The translations under genes were made by a program, and so were the position numbers. From Gammaproteobacteria bacterium (GTDB lineage: Bacteria; Pseudomonadota; Gammaproteobacteria; Pseudomonadales; Cellvibrionaceae), in NCBI GenBank assembly GCA_004173475.1, contig SEBU01000005.1, positions 1 to 64,000 on the forward strand: a stretch of 64,000 bases of DNA, read 5' to 3'. Shown here one piece after another: positions 30,100-39,105 of the stretch. The stretch's first letter is position 1. Each line of letters begins with the position of its first letter. The notes beneath the pieces were generated by a model, which saw nothing but the letters and a program-made list of their open reading frames with translations, ran no database searches and had not been told where the DNA came from.

Positions 30100-30921
30100 A
30101 TGAAAAATATTCCCATTATTTTACCCGCGCTCATAGTGAGCTTGCTCCTTACCGCTTGTGGCGGTGATGACAAAAAAAATCCTAAACCTCCGGTTCGATC
30201 CAGCAGCTCGGCTATGTCCTCAAGCGTGATGTCGAGCTCGCCAGCGAGTTCGGTATCGAGCTCTTTATCAAGTTCGTCAATGAGTAGCGTCATGACGGTG
30301 AAATTATCCGTCGTTGTCACCAACTTAACGGGTGGCCAACCTTTATCACCCACCGCGATTGTTATTCATAAGCCAACTTTCAAGGCATTTTCGGTAGGCA
30401 TGCCCGCTAGTGTTGAACTAGAACATATTGCTGAAAGCGGAAATTCAGATGCATTTCTGACCCAAGCCAATGCGAACGCCGCAACGTTTATTTCTGGCAA
30501 AGCTGACGCAGGAATTCCACCGGGAACGACTGCAACCGTAATGTTGGAAACATCGGTGATGGATGCCGATAAGACCCAGTTGCGCCTTACTGCTCTCTCA
30601 ATGCTAGGCAACACCAACGATGGTTTCACCGGGTTGAACAGTGTCGATATCAGCAAGCTGGCTGTCGGCGAATCCATAACGATCGACACTATCTCTTATG
30701 ATGCTGGCACTGAAAAAAATACGGAGAGCGCCGCGACTGTTCCCGGCCCCGCTGCCGGTGGTGAAGGCTTCAATCTCATGCGCGATGATTCTCCGAGTAC
30801 AGTTGCTATGCATTCAGGCATCATCAGCAAAGACGATGCCCTTCCAACTTCTGCATTGACCAGTATTAACCGCTGGGATAATCCGGTCGCAAAAATTACC
30901 ATCACCCGTTTGGCCCCATAA
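30100..30921 (+). CDS. Spondin-domain lipoprotein with polyserine linker
   Basis: A 273-residue lipoprotein (signal MKNIPIILPALIVSLLLTAC, lipobox L-T-A-C) with a Ser-rich linker at about 30-63 and a spondin domain at about 68-270 parallel to its neighbour: VVVTNLTGGQPLSPTAI, FSVGMPAS, IAESGN, TNDGFTGLN, YDAGTEKNTES, WDNPVAKITI. The start ATG 30100 has AGGTG just upstream; a GTG at 30091 abuts the previous stop and is less likely. The two proteins look like an old tandem duplication in which one copy became membrane-anchored. A terminator follows at 30947. Confidence 0.87.
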   Translation: MKNIPIILPALIVSLLLTACGGDDKKNPKPPVRSSSSAMSSSVMSSSPASSVSSSLSSSSMSSVMTVKLSVVVTNLTGGQPLSPTAIVIHKPTFKAFSVGMPASVELEHIAESGNSDAFLTQANANAATFISGKADAGIPPGTTATVMLETSVMDADKTQLRLTALSMLGNTNDGFTGLNSVDISKLAVGESITIDTISYDAGTEKNTESAATVPGPAAGGEGFNLMRDDSPSTVAMHSGIISKDDALPTSALTSINRWDNPVAKITITRLAP

Positions 30922-30946
30922 GAAAGTTTGCAGTCATCAACCCTTT

Positions 30947-30981
30947 GCAGTTATCAATCATTAGGTTGATAACTGCGTTTT
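30947..30981 (+). terminator. Terminator after the spondin operon
   Basis: GCAGTTATCAA (30947-30957) and TTGATAACTGC (30966-30976) form a perfect 11-bp stem with loop TCATTAGG, followed by GTTTTA. Confidence 0.8.
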
Positions 30982-31037
30982 AAAATAAATCCGCTCGATT
31001 GAAACAAATAACGTCGCCATTCATCTAGTTACTATTG

Positions 31038-31077
31038 ATTGATTTCTACCTACTCGTCATTGATTTCTACCTACTCG
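31038..31077 (+). repeat. 21-bp tandem repeat upstream of the response regulator
   Basis: Two copies of ATTGATTTCTACCTACTCG (31038-31056 and 31059-31077) with a 21-base period lie 18-57 bases before the ATG at 31095. Two helical turns apart, they could be a direct-repeat binding site for the OmpR-type regulator itself, or simply a recent duplication. Confidence 0.7.
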
Positions 31078-31094
31078 ATACCCAAGGCGTGAAT

Positions 31095-31832
31095 ATGTCA
31101 TTAGCAACTATTAGTCACTTAAACCCCGTGCGGCAACGTCGTTTTTTAGTAGTGGAAGATGAGCTGGATCTCGCTAATTTAATTCAGCTACATTTACAAG
31201 ATTTTCGCGCAGACATCACGCATGTGGACCGTGGCGATGTCGCACTACAAAAAGCGTTAAATGAACATTGGGATTTAATGATTTTAGATCTACGTTTGCC
31301 GGGGCTGGACGGTTTGGATGTTTGCCGCGAATTACGCAGCAGCGGCATGGAATTTCCCATCATGATGCTGACCGCACGCACTACAGAATTAGATCGTGTG
31401 CTTGGTTTGGAATTGGGTGCGGACGATTACTTAACCAAACCCTTCAGTTCACTGGAATTAGTCGCACGTGTAAAAGCTTTATTGCGACGTAGCGAACGCA
31501 AACACCAACATACATCTGCAAGCGCAAACCAACTCACCATCAAACATCTAACGATTGATAAATTACAACGCAATGTCTCCAACTACAAAATGCCAGTTGA
31601 ACTCACCGCACGCGAATTTGATTTACTGTGGTTTTTCGCCAACAACCAGGGCCGCGTATTTCGCCGTACAGAACTATTAGATTCTGTGTGGGGTTATGGC
31701 CACGAAGGTTATGAACACACAGTCAACAGTCATATCAATCGCTTGCGCGCAAAGATTGAACCAGACCCAGCCAACCCGCAGTTGCTTCATACCGTTTGGG
31801 GTGTGGGTTATAAATTTTGCGAGATAAATTGA
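31095..31832 (+). CDS. OmpR-family response regulator
   Basis: A 245-residue two-component regulator. The receiver domain (about 15-130) has the acidic pair in VVEDE, the phospho-acceptor Asp in LMILDLRLPG, Thr in MLTARTT and Lys in YLTKPFS. The winged-helix DNA-binding domain (about 150-243) shows LTAREFDLLWFFANNQGRVFRR and the end VWGVGYKF. ATG 31095 is preferred (AAGGCG upstream); a longer frame from 31035 only translates the tandem repeat. The sensor kinase follows 8 bases later. Its targets may include the spondin genes just upstream, but this is inference. Confidence 0.92.
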   Translation: MSLATISHLNPVRQRRFLVVEDELDLANLIQLHLQDFRADITHVDRGDVALQKALNEHWDLMILDLRLPGLDGLDVCRELRSSGMEFPIMMLTARTTELDRVLGLELGADDYLTKPFSSLELVARVKALLRRSERKHQHTSASANQLTIKHLTIDKLQRNVSNYKMPVELTAREFDLLWFFANNQGRVFRRTELLDSVWGYGHEGYEHTVNSHINRLRAKIEPDPANPQLLHTVWGVGYKFCEIN

Positions 31833-31840
31833 GATAATTA

Positions 31841-33319
31841 ATGAACCGTTTATTTGCCGGGTTATACGCACGTTTAGCGCTAGCATTTGCAACATTATTT
31901 TTTATTGTTGGCTTCGCATTTTTAGCGCTAACCAATTGGAGCAACAATCGCTACTATCAGGAAATCACCCAGAATATGAACAAGAGCCTGGCAATGTACA
32001 TTGCACAACGCGAACCTTTGATTCATAACGGAATTGTAAATGACCGCGCCATGAAAGATCTTGGCTCATTGGTGATGGTAGTAAATCCCATCGTTGAAGT
32101 TTATCTAATCGACACACAAGGTAAAATTCTATCTTATGCTGTACCTAAAAATACGCTCGTGCGCACTCACGTCGCCACTAAACCCATTCAAACATTATTA
32201 TCAAGTAAACAACCCTACCCGATTACCGGCGATGATCCCCGCGCACTTAACAGTGACCGAATTTTTTCCGCATTTCCAGTAACAGATGGCTCAACGACGG
32301 CAGGATATTTATATGTCATTTTAGGCGGACAAAGTTATCAAACGCTGACCCAGTCAATTCGTAGCAGTTATATAGTGCAACAAAGCCTTGCAGGTTTAGT
32401 GGCGCTCACCTTATTCGCGATTGCCAGCGCGCTACTGATTTTCGCAGCATTAACAAGCCCATTGCGAAAGCTTGCAAAAGCAATGAATGAGTTTCAACTC
32501 AACGAATTAAAATCACCCACACTTAAACCTAACGAGGGTGATGAGATAAGTTATTTATCTGCAACCTTTTCCGCTATGCGTCAGCGTATCAATGAGCAAT
32601 TGGAAAAACTGCAAGAAACTGATCGCCTAAGACGTGAACTTATTTCCAACGTTTCCCACGATTTACGCACGCCCATGTCGTCCATGCAAGGCTATCTAGA
32701 GATGCTAATGCGTCCAAGTATTACTGCTCAAGAGCGAAAGAGTTATATTGAAATTGCCTACAAACATTGCAATCGTCTAACGCAACTTGTAATAGAACTA
32801 TTTGAATTAAGCAAACTGGATGCAGGGCGAATCAATCCAAACTATGAAAATTTTTCGTTGGCTGAACTATTACAAGACGTCGCGCAAAAATTTTCACTCA
32901 CGGCAAAACAAAAAAATATTTACATCGCCACACCCGAAAGCTCACATCTTTTTATGGTAAATGCCGATATAGGTTTGATTGAAAGAGTGCTTGAAAATCT
33001 GATTGATAACGCGCTTCGCTACACCCCAAAAGGTGGAAAAATTAAGTTGTCACTTTCGCAACAAAAAAATCAAGTTGAAGTGGGTATTCAAGACACTGGA
33101 ATTGGTTTGACGGAGGATGATTTGCCACACATTTTTGAACGCTATTATCGCGGCCAAAAGCCGACGGAGTATCAACAGCAAAGCACAGGGCTTGGGCTAG
33201 CGATTGTGAAACGAATATTGGAATTGCATAACAGCGTTATCAGCGTTGAATCACAACTTAATCGAGGAACTTGTTTTAAATTTCCATTGCCGATAGTTCA
33301 GCAACACAAAGCCGCTTAA
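31841..33319 (+). CDS. Sensor histidine kinase paired with the OmpR-type regulator
   Basis: A 492-residue inner-membrane kinase: helix 1 (about 12-33), a periplasmic sensor region of about 140 residues containing IVEVYLIDTQGKIL, helix 2 (about 180-203), HAMP (about 205-260), HisKA with H-box NVSHDLRTPMSSMQGYLE, then the ATPase domain (N-box ENLIDNALRYTP, G1 DTGIGL, G2 TGLGLAIVKRI). It is transcribed with the regulator. The signal is unknown. It ends 4 bases from the convergent sfsA stop. Confidence 0.92.
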   Translation: MNRLFAGLYARLALAFATLFFIVGFAFLALTNWSNNRYYQEITQNMNKSLAMYIAQREPLIHNGIVNDRAMKDLGSLVMVVNPIVEVYLIDTQGKILSYAVPKNTLVRTHVATKPIQTLLSSKQPYPITGDDPRALNSDRIFSAFPVTDGSTTAGYLYVILGGQSYQTLTQSIRSSYIVQQSLAGLVALTLFAIASALLIFAALTSPLRKLAKAMNEFQLNELKSPTLKPNEGDEISYLSATFSAMRQRINEQLEKLQETDRLRRELISNVSHDLRTPMSSMQGYLEMLMRPSITAQERKSYIEIAYKHCNRLTQLVIELFELSKLDAGRINPNYENFSLAELLQDVAQKFSLTAKQKNIYIATPESSHLFMVNADIGLIERVLENLIDNALRYTPKGGKIKLSLSQQKNQVEVGIQDTGIGLTEDDLPHIFERYYRGQKPTEYQQQSTGLGLAIVKRILELHNSVISVESQLNRGTCFKFPLPIVQQHKAA

Positions 33320-33323
33320 CACA

Positions 33324-34055
33324 CTATGCGATCGTAGTCCCTTTTACCGGCAACTTTTTCAGGAGCACAATTTTATCCGCTGCTGGATTGATGCCCGCTC
33401 CGTAGGCAATCACTTCAACACCCGCAGCCACAGCTTCGCGAAATGTTTTGGCGTAAAGTGGATCTATTGCCTCCGCAGGTTCAACCCATTCAATTCCGGT
33501 GTGCTGTACACAATAGAGTAAAACAGCTCGGTGTCCTTCGCGTTTCATTTGCATTAATTCGCGCAAATGTTTTGTACCGCGCTCGCTAACAGCATCAGGA
33601 AATAAACCCTGCCCTTTGTTTTCCATAAGCGTCACATTTTTAACTTCGACAAAACATTTCTCGTCAGCATTTTCTAACAAAAAATCTATGCGCGATTTTT
33701 CATTGCCGTAAGGTACTTCGCTGCGAATATTCTCGTAGCCCTGCAACTCTTCGATAATTCCACCGCAAATTGCATCTGCGACTAGTTTATTTGAGCGAGA
33801 GGTATTTATTCCCGCTAAATCGCCGTTCGGCGTTGTAATAATTTCAAGTGTGTGAGGATATTTCCGGGCAAGACTTTCGGAAGTGGAATACCAACAATTG
33901 CTACCGGGATAAATGCAATTTTTCATCGACCCTGTGTTAGGACAATGAACGGTGATTGCTTCACCAGTGGGCAAAACAACGTCCGCTAAAAAACGTTTGT
34001 AACGTTGGACTAACTGTGCGGGAAATAACTGAAGTGGTTTATGGTGTTTAGGCAT
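33324..34055 (-). CDS. sfsA: Sugar fermentation stimulation protein homologue
   Basis: SfsA-family protein with a nuclease-like OB plus PD-(D/E)XK fold; its function in cells is still unclear. ATG 34055 gives 243 residues (E. coli 234) and the expected N-terminus [31 protein letters not shown]. The catalytic-like residues lie in [22 protein letters not shown]. An in-frame ATG 22 codons earlier would add a segment not found in the family. Its position next to dksA-gluQ is conserved in pseudomonads. Confidence 0.93.
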   Translation of the reverse strand: MPKHHKPLQLFPAQLVQRYKRFLADVVLPTGEAITVHCPNTGSMKNCIYPGSNCWYSTSESLARKYPHTLEIITTPNGDLAGINTSRSNKLVADAICGGIIEELQGYENIRSEVPYGNEKSRIDFLLENADEKCFVEVKNVTLMENKGQGLFPDAVSERGTKHLRELMQMKREGHRAVLLYCVQHTGIEWVEPAEAIDPLYAKTFREAVAAGVEVIAYGAGINPAADKIVLLKKLPVKGTTIA

Positions 34056-34316
34056 ACTAAATAAGCGAGAAATTAAGGAAGCTAATAAGCATAAGTTACG
34101 AATTGCACAGGATTGAACCACATTTCCGGCATTTTTGGACTATCTTTGACGCTTATAAAGCACGAGGCGAAAAATCGCTGGCACCCTGTTTTATTATCTG
34201 GTAGCTTGCCTCCCCTCCAAATTCTCTGTGGGTTGCAACTGCACTCACTCTACCGTGACTAGGCGCTAGCCGGTTTTTCAAGAACGAGATAATTAGCACT
34301 ACGAGGCGCTACAGCT

Positions 34317-34760
34317 ATGGCGAAAAAAACTCCTTCAACCGAAACTTTTGCTCTACGCCCTTTTACTCCTTATGAGGAGAAAAAAGGTGAAGAGTATATG
34401 AATGACAACCATAAACAGCATTTCCGTAATTTGTTGTTGAACTGGCGCTCTGAGTTGATGGAAGAGGTTGATCGTACTGTGACTCATATGAAAGATGAGG
34501 CAGCGAACTTCCCTGACCCAGCCGACCGCGCCAGCCAAGAAGAAGAATTCAGCTTGGAACTGCGTACCCGTGACCGTGAACGTAAACTTATCAAGAAGAT
34601 CGACAGTACTCTCGAACTTATAGAGAACGACGATTACGGTTACTGCAATGCCTGCGGCGTTGAGATTGGCATTCGCCGTCTTGAAGCGCGTCCAACTGCA
34701 ACACTCTGTGTGGACTGCAAAACTCTTGCAGAAATTAAAGAAAAACAAATCGGCGGTTAA
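34317..34760 (+). CDS. dksA: RNA polymerase-binding transcription factor DksA
   Basis: DksA enters the secondary channel of RNA polymerase and works with ppGpp in the stringent response. The 147-residue protein (E. coli 151) has the coiled-coil with tip residues D-P-A-D-R-A-S (FPDPADRASQEEE) and the four-Cys zinc finger C-N-A-C ... C-V-D-C. It is followed by a terminator and then gluQ, an arrangement also known in enterobacteria. Confidence 0.97.
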   Translation: MAKKTPSTETFALRPFTPYEEKKGEEYMNDNHKQHFRNLLLNWRSELMEEVDRTVTHMKDEAANFPDPADRASQEEEFSLELRTRDRERKLIKKIDSTLELIENDDYGYCNACGVEIGIRRLEARPTATLCVDCKTLAEIKEKQIGG

Positions 34761-34787
34761 TCCCGTAGATTCAAGAAACAAACGAGG

Positions 34788-34814
34788 CGGCGAGAGAAAT
34801 CTCGCCGTTTTTGT
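34788..34814 (+). terminator. Terminator between dksA and gluQ
   Basis: CGGCGAG (34788-34794) and CTCGCCG (34801-34807) form a perfect stem with loop AGAAAT followed by TTTTTGT, which ends directly at the gluQ ATG (34815). A dksA-gluQ terminator that limits gluQ expression has been described in Shigella/E. coli. Here no Shine-Dalgarno lies between the hairpin and the start codon. Confidence 0.9.
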
Positions 34815-35747
34815 ATGTCTTCAGTAAACATCGACCGCCCAGCCTACGTTGGCCGATTCGCGCCTTCTCCCACCGGTCCATTACATTTCGGTTCACTGGT
34901 TTCAGCCCTTGCAAGCTATCTGGACGCTCACCATAACCAAGGCAAATGGTTGGTTCGCATGGAAGATCTTGACCCACCTCGCGAGCAAGTGGGAGCTGCC
35001 GACGCAATTTTGCGCTGTCTCGAAAATTACGGGTTAGAGTGGGATGGCTCGGTGTTGTACCAAAGCCAGCGGTGGGACACTTACGAAACATATCTTGAAC
35101 AGCTTCGCCAACAGGGTTTGATATACGCCTGCAATTGCACCCGTCAGGATTTACAAGCCATGGGCGGAATCTATAACGGCCGCTGCCGTAACCGATCCGT
35201 TGATCCTAGCAAACCACATGCTTTACGCCTGAAACTTTATGATTTGCCCTCAGAGTTTTCACAGCAAGACGAACTAATATTTACCGACATAATTCAGGGT
35301 ACGCAGATTCAAAACTTGCGCATTCATGCCGGCGACCAAATACTGAAACGCAAAGACGGTTTCTACGCATATCAGCTCGCGGTAGTGGTAGACGATATTG
35401 CGCAAGCTATTACCCATGTTATTCGCGGTAGCGATTTGTTAGAGGTTACGGCGCGTCAGATTTTTTTATTTCAACTATTGAAAACCTCCGTTCCCGCATT
35501 TGGGCATGTCACGCTCGCCAGCCAACCGAACGGGCAGAAGCTCAGCAAACAAAACCTTGCACCAGCGCTTGAATTAAAAGACGCAGAAAAAAACCTCTGG
35601 CATGCGTTGGCGTTCTTAAATCAGAATCCCCCACAAGAACTTTTGGGGACCAAATTTGAATTACTTAGCTGGGCAAAAGTTCATTGGCAGCGCTCCAATG
35701 TTAGCGGTTTGAGTGCAATCTACTCATCCACTAACTTTCCGCTATAA
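34815..35747 (+). CDS. gluQ: Glutamyl-Q tRNA(Asp) synthetase
   Basis: GluQ attaches glutamate to the queuosine base in the anticodon of tRNA-Asp. The 310-residue protein is a GluRS catalytic domain without the anticodon-binding part. The HIGH motif is in RFAPSPTGPLHFGSL, the zinc-site Cys residues are in YACNCTRQDL and NGRCR, and the KMSKS equivalent is GQKLSKQN. The start is inferred from family alignment; ribosome binding must occur at or through the terminator stem, which is odd. Confidence 0.95.
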   Translation: MSSVNIDRPAYVGRFAPSPTGPLHFGSLVSALASYLDAHHNQGKWLVRMEDLDPPREQVGAADAILRCLENYGLEWDGSVLYQSQRWDTYETYLEQLRQQGLIYACNCTRQDLQAMGGIYNGRCRNRSVDPSKPHALRLKLYDLPSEFSQQDELIFTDIIQGTQIQNLRIHAGDQILKRKDGFYAYQLAVVVDDIAQAITHVIRGSDLLEVTARQIFLFQLLKTSVPAFGHVTLASQPNGQKLSKQNLAPALELKDAEKNLWHALAFLNQNPPQELLGTKFELLSWAKVHWQRSNVSGLSAIYSSTNFPL

Positions 35748-35826
35748 CAACGCGATACAAATTGACCAACCTTCGCATTAAAAGCGCTATAGTTAGCGGC
35801 AAGAAAATTTGCTATCGAAAAAGTCT

Positions 35827-36009
35827 ATGAATCATCAGCGCCTTATCATCCTGCTACTCCTTATCGCATACCTTTTTTCGCCTTCCCTGTTTACGTGGAT
35901 TATCAGCCCCAATGGTGTTTGGTATCGTCCCTATATTTTTTGGATGGGGCTGGTACTGGTGACCTTTATTTTTCAATGGCGCCGTAAAAAACCACAAAAT
36001 CTCGACTAA
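35827..36009 (+). CDS. CbrX-like small membrane protein
   Basis: A 60-residue protein with two predicted membrane helices (LIILLLLIAYLFSPSLFTWI and FWMGLVLVTFIFQW) and a basic C-terminus (RRKKPQNLD). It sits 30 bases upstream of cbrA on the same strand. In Pseudomonas a small gene called cbrX precedes and is coupled to cbrA, so this is probably its counterpart; the assignment rests mainly on position, size and topology. ATG 35827 is preferred over a TTG six codons earlier. Confidence 0.65.
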   Translation: MNHQRLIILLLLIAYLFSPSLFTWIISPNGVWYRPYIFWMGLVLVTFIFQWRRKKPQNLD

Positions 36010-36039
36010 TTTTTTATAACAACAATTGAACCTCCGTTT

Positions 36040-39009
36040 ATGAATTTTGATTTCAGCCTGGTTGCCCTGATTGGCATTAGCTACCTTCTGCTGCTCTTCG
36101 GGATAGCCTACGTCACCGAGCGCGGCTGGATTCCAGAACGCATAACGACGCATCCGATTACCTATATTCTTTCACTAGGAATTTTTGCGAGCGCCTGGGC
36201 GTTTTACGGCGTTATCGATTTAGCGTTCCAGTTCGGCTATGGCGCCCTTGCTTATTATCTTGGAACCGGTGCCTTGTTTTTATTTGCACCTGTCGCACTC
36301 GCACCGCTGGCGGAGCTAGCACGCAGACATCAGGTTCACTCACTCGCTGACTTACTAGTCTTTCGTTATCACAGCAACACCGTTGGTGCGCTTACTACCC
36401 TCTGCATGTTGCTCGGCATAATGCCATTGATGGCTCTGCAAATTCAGGCAATCGCGGACACCATGCATATTCTGGTTGTTAGCGGCAGTGGCAGCCCATC
36501 CCTGACTGTTGCAGATGGCCTCTCCTTTAAAGATGTGATGGCGCTTTGCTACTGCGCCATTCTCGCCCTGTTTACCATTTTGTTCGGCTCTAACCGCGAC
36601 CAACATCGCGGCTTGATTACTGCCATGGCGTTTGAAAGCATGCTTAAAGTGTGTGCCATGTTTGCAGTGGGAATGGTGTCAGTATTTGGTGTATTCCACG
36701 GCATAGACGGCCTCAACGAATGGCTCGCGGATCATCCTGAAAACCTCGCTTTATTGCATACACCCATTCAGGACGGCTCATCACACACCCTCTTACTGGT
36801 GTTCGTGGCTACCGCAGTGACTATGCCGCACATATTTCACCTCGGTTTGGCAGAAAACCCGCTCATGCGCAATTCACGGACTTTGACTTGGGCATTCCCC
36901 CTGTTCCTACTGTTACTCGCCCTGCCAATATTCCCTATTCTCTGGGCCGGTTCTGAACTCGCCGTACCGCTGGATCCGCAGTACTTTACCCTCGGCGTGC
37001 CTATTCTTCTTAATTCGCCCACGCTCACGGTGCTTGCCTTTATTGGCGGATTATCAGCCGCGACCGGAGCAATGATTATCATCACTCTCGCGCTGGCAAC
37101 GATGGTGATGAATCACTGGCTATTACCGAGTTTGCGGCTCGCGGCGCGTAAAGATCTTTACAGCCAATTATTATGGATACGCAGGGCGCTGATTGCGGCT
37201 ATCTTCCTAGGGGGCTATTTCTTTTATTGGGTCCTCAATAATCGCTTCAGCCTCACTGATCTCGCATTTGCTGCCTTCATCGAGACACTTCAGTTTCTAC
37301 CTGGAACCTTTGCGATAATTTTCTGGAGCCCCGGGAATCGTCGCGGCTTGATTGCTGGACTGATAGTAGGTACGACAATATGGTTTATTGGCTTGCTCTT
37401 ACCCATTTTGACCGGCATTAAACTGCTCCATATCCCCTTTTCCGAATTTTACATCCCGGTCGGCAATGAATATTGGAATAGTATTACGCTGTTTTCACTC
37501 GGTCTAAACACGACCATCTTTATTGTTGTTTCTTTAGCGACCCAACAATCTGAGGAGGAGCAATACAGCGCTGACCTCTGTGCCGCAGACGAACTAAGTC
37601 ATCCTGTGCGCCAAGCCTTGGACGTCCATTCGGCCGCGGAATTTAAAGACCGTCTAGCCAAACCGCTCGGTAAAGTAACTGCCAGCCGCGAGGTTGACAA
37701 CGCGCTCAAGCAGCTCGATCTCAGCATCAGTGAGCGCCGTCCTTACGCGTTGCGTCGTTTACGCGATCAGCTTGAGGGCAATCTATCGGCATTGATGGGG
37801 ATTCACGTTGCCAGTGAAATTATGGATGCGCACTTGCCGTTTAAGGTCGCTGATTCACGCGAAACCCTAGATATCAATCTCATCGAAAATCGCCTCGCCC
37901 AATATCAAAATCACCTAACAGGTATGGCTGCTGAGCTGAATAACTTGCGCCTTTATCATCGCAAAACCTTGCAGGAACTCCCCATGGCGGTGTGCTCACT
38001 TGGGCCAGACACTGAGATCCTCATGTGGAACCACGCCATGTCAGCGCTCACCCATACCCCCAGCGAAGAGGTGACGGGCTCTTACCTGGATGGTATTGGC
38101 GAACCCTGGCGCACCCTTCTCACCGACTTCAGTAAGAGCCGTGAGATGCACTACTACCGTCGCGAAATCACGCTGGACGGTCGCCCCCATTGGATTAGCT
38201 TACATAAAGCGACGATCGAGGGCCCGATTACGGAGGGCGTATTCGATCAGGTGATGATGTTGGAAGACGTGACCGAGACCCAACTATTGGAACAAGAGCT
38301 GGTTCACAGCGAACGCTTGGCATCCGTAGGCCGCCTTGCAGCCGGTGTTGCACATGAAATTGGCAATCCCATAACCGGTATCGCCTGCCTGGCACAAAAC
38401 TTACGCTACGACTCAGACAATCCCGAAGTGCTTGAAACGGCGGAGCAAATCCTCAGCCAAACAGACCGTGTGACGCGCATCGTGCAATCGCTCGTGGGCT
38501 TTTCCCATACTGGTCACACTGCTAAAAGCGAATTCCAAGCCGTAATCTTGCGCGACTGCGCTCAAGAGGCTATAAGCTTGTTGTCTTTGCAAAAGGACAA
38601 ACAACAGGTGCGCTTTGTTAATGAAATCGCCCAAAATGCCGTTATAGCAGGTGATGCCCAGCGTATGATTCAAGTATTCATAAACCTGCTCTCAAATGCG
38701 CGCGACGCAAGCCCTGAGAATGGTCTCGTCATACTTGCCAGCAGCGAAGATGAATATTCGATAGACATCAGTGTCACGGATGAAGGCAGCGGTATCCCGC
38801 CGGAAATCCAGGATCAGATTCTGGAACCTTTTTTTACCACCAAGGAACCCGGTGAAGGCACAGGCCTTGGCTTGGCTATGGTTTACAGCATCGTGGAAGA
38901 TCACGGCGGTTTGCTGGAAATTATCAGCCCGGTAGATACAGAGCGTAATCGCGGTGCGCAATTCATCGTCAAATTACCACGCCATGTTGATTCTTTGGCC
39001 GATATTTGA
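36040..39009 (+). CDS. cbrA: Sensor histidine kinase CbrA with transporter-like domain
   Basis: A 989-residue kinase with the CbrA architecture: an N-terminal sodium-solute-symporter-like (SLC5) domain of about 13 helices (1-500), a linker, a PAS domain (about 645-750, LPMAVCSLGPDTEILMWNHAM), HisKA with VAHEIGNPITGIACLAQNL, and an ATPase domain (N-box NLLSNARDAS, G2 EGTGLGLAMVYSIV). In Pseudomonas CbrA (about 983 residues) and CbrB control carbon/nitrogen balance, histidine use and the small RNA CrcZ. The gene order around it (dksA-gluQ-cbrA-cbrB-pcnB) is the same here. Confidence 0.93.
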   Translation: MNFDFSLVALIGISYLLLLFGIAYVTERGWIPERITTHPITYILSLGIFASAWAFYGVIDLAFQFGYGALAYYLGTGALFLFAPVALAPLAELARRHQVHSLADLLVFRYHSNTVGALTTLCMLLGIMPLMALQIQAIADTMHILVVSGSGSPSLTVADGLSFKDVMALCYCAILALFTILFGSNRDQHRGLITAMAFESMLKVCAMFAVGMVSVFGVFHGIDGLNEWLADHPENLALLHTPIQDGSSHTLLLVFVATAVTMPHIFHLGLAENPLMRNSRTLTWAFPLFLLLLALPIFPILWAGSELAVPLDPQYFTLGVPILLNSPTLTVLAFIGGLSAATGAMIIITLALATMVMNHWLLPSLRLAARKDLYSQLLWIRRALIAAIFLGGYFFYWVLNNRFSLTDLAFAAFIETLQFLPGTFAIIFWSPGNRRGLIAGLIVGTTIWFIGLLLPILTGIKLLHIPFSEFYIPVGNEYWNSITLFSLGLNTTIFIVVSLATQQSEEEQYSADLCAADELSHPVRQALDVHSAAEFKDRLAKPLGKVTASREVDNALKQLDLSISERRPYALRRLRDQLEGNLSALMGIHVASEIMDAHLPFKVADSRETLDINLIENRLAQYQNHLTGMAAELNNLRLYHRKTLQELPMAVCSLGPDTEILMWNHAMSALTHTPSEEVTGSYLDGIGEPWRTLLTDFSKSREMHYYRREITLDGRPHWISLHKATIEGPITEGVFDQVMMLEDVTETQLLEQELVHSERLASVGRLAAGVAHEIGNPITGIACLAQNLRYDSDNPEVLETAEQILSQTDRVTRIVQSLVGFSHTGHTAKSEFQAVILRDCAQEAISLLSLQKDKQQVRFVNEIAQNAVIAGDAQRMIQVFINLLSNARDASPENGLVILASSEDEYSIDISVTDEGSGIPPEIQDQILEPFFTTKEPGEGTGLGLAMVYSIVEDHGGLLEIISPVDTERNRGAQFIVKLPRHVDSLADI

Positions 39010-39105
39010 GGTAGGATAGCCAACCAACGTTTTTAGCTTGGATGATTTGCCCTCAACGAATCGCCGGGCTAAGCCACAGACAACCGTTTAGACAAGTCGA
39101 TCGCT

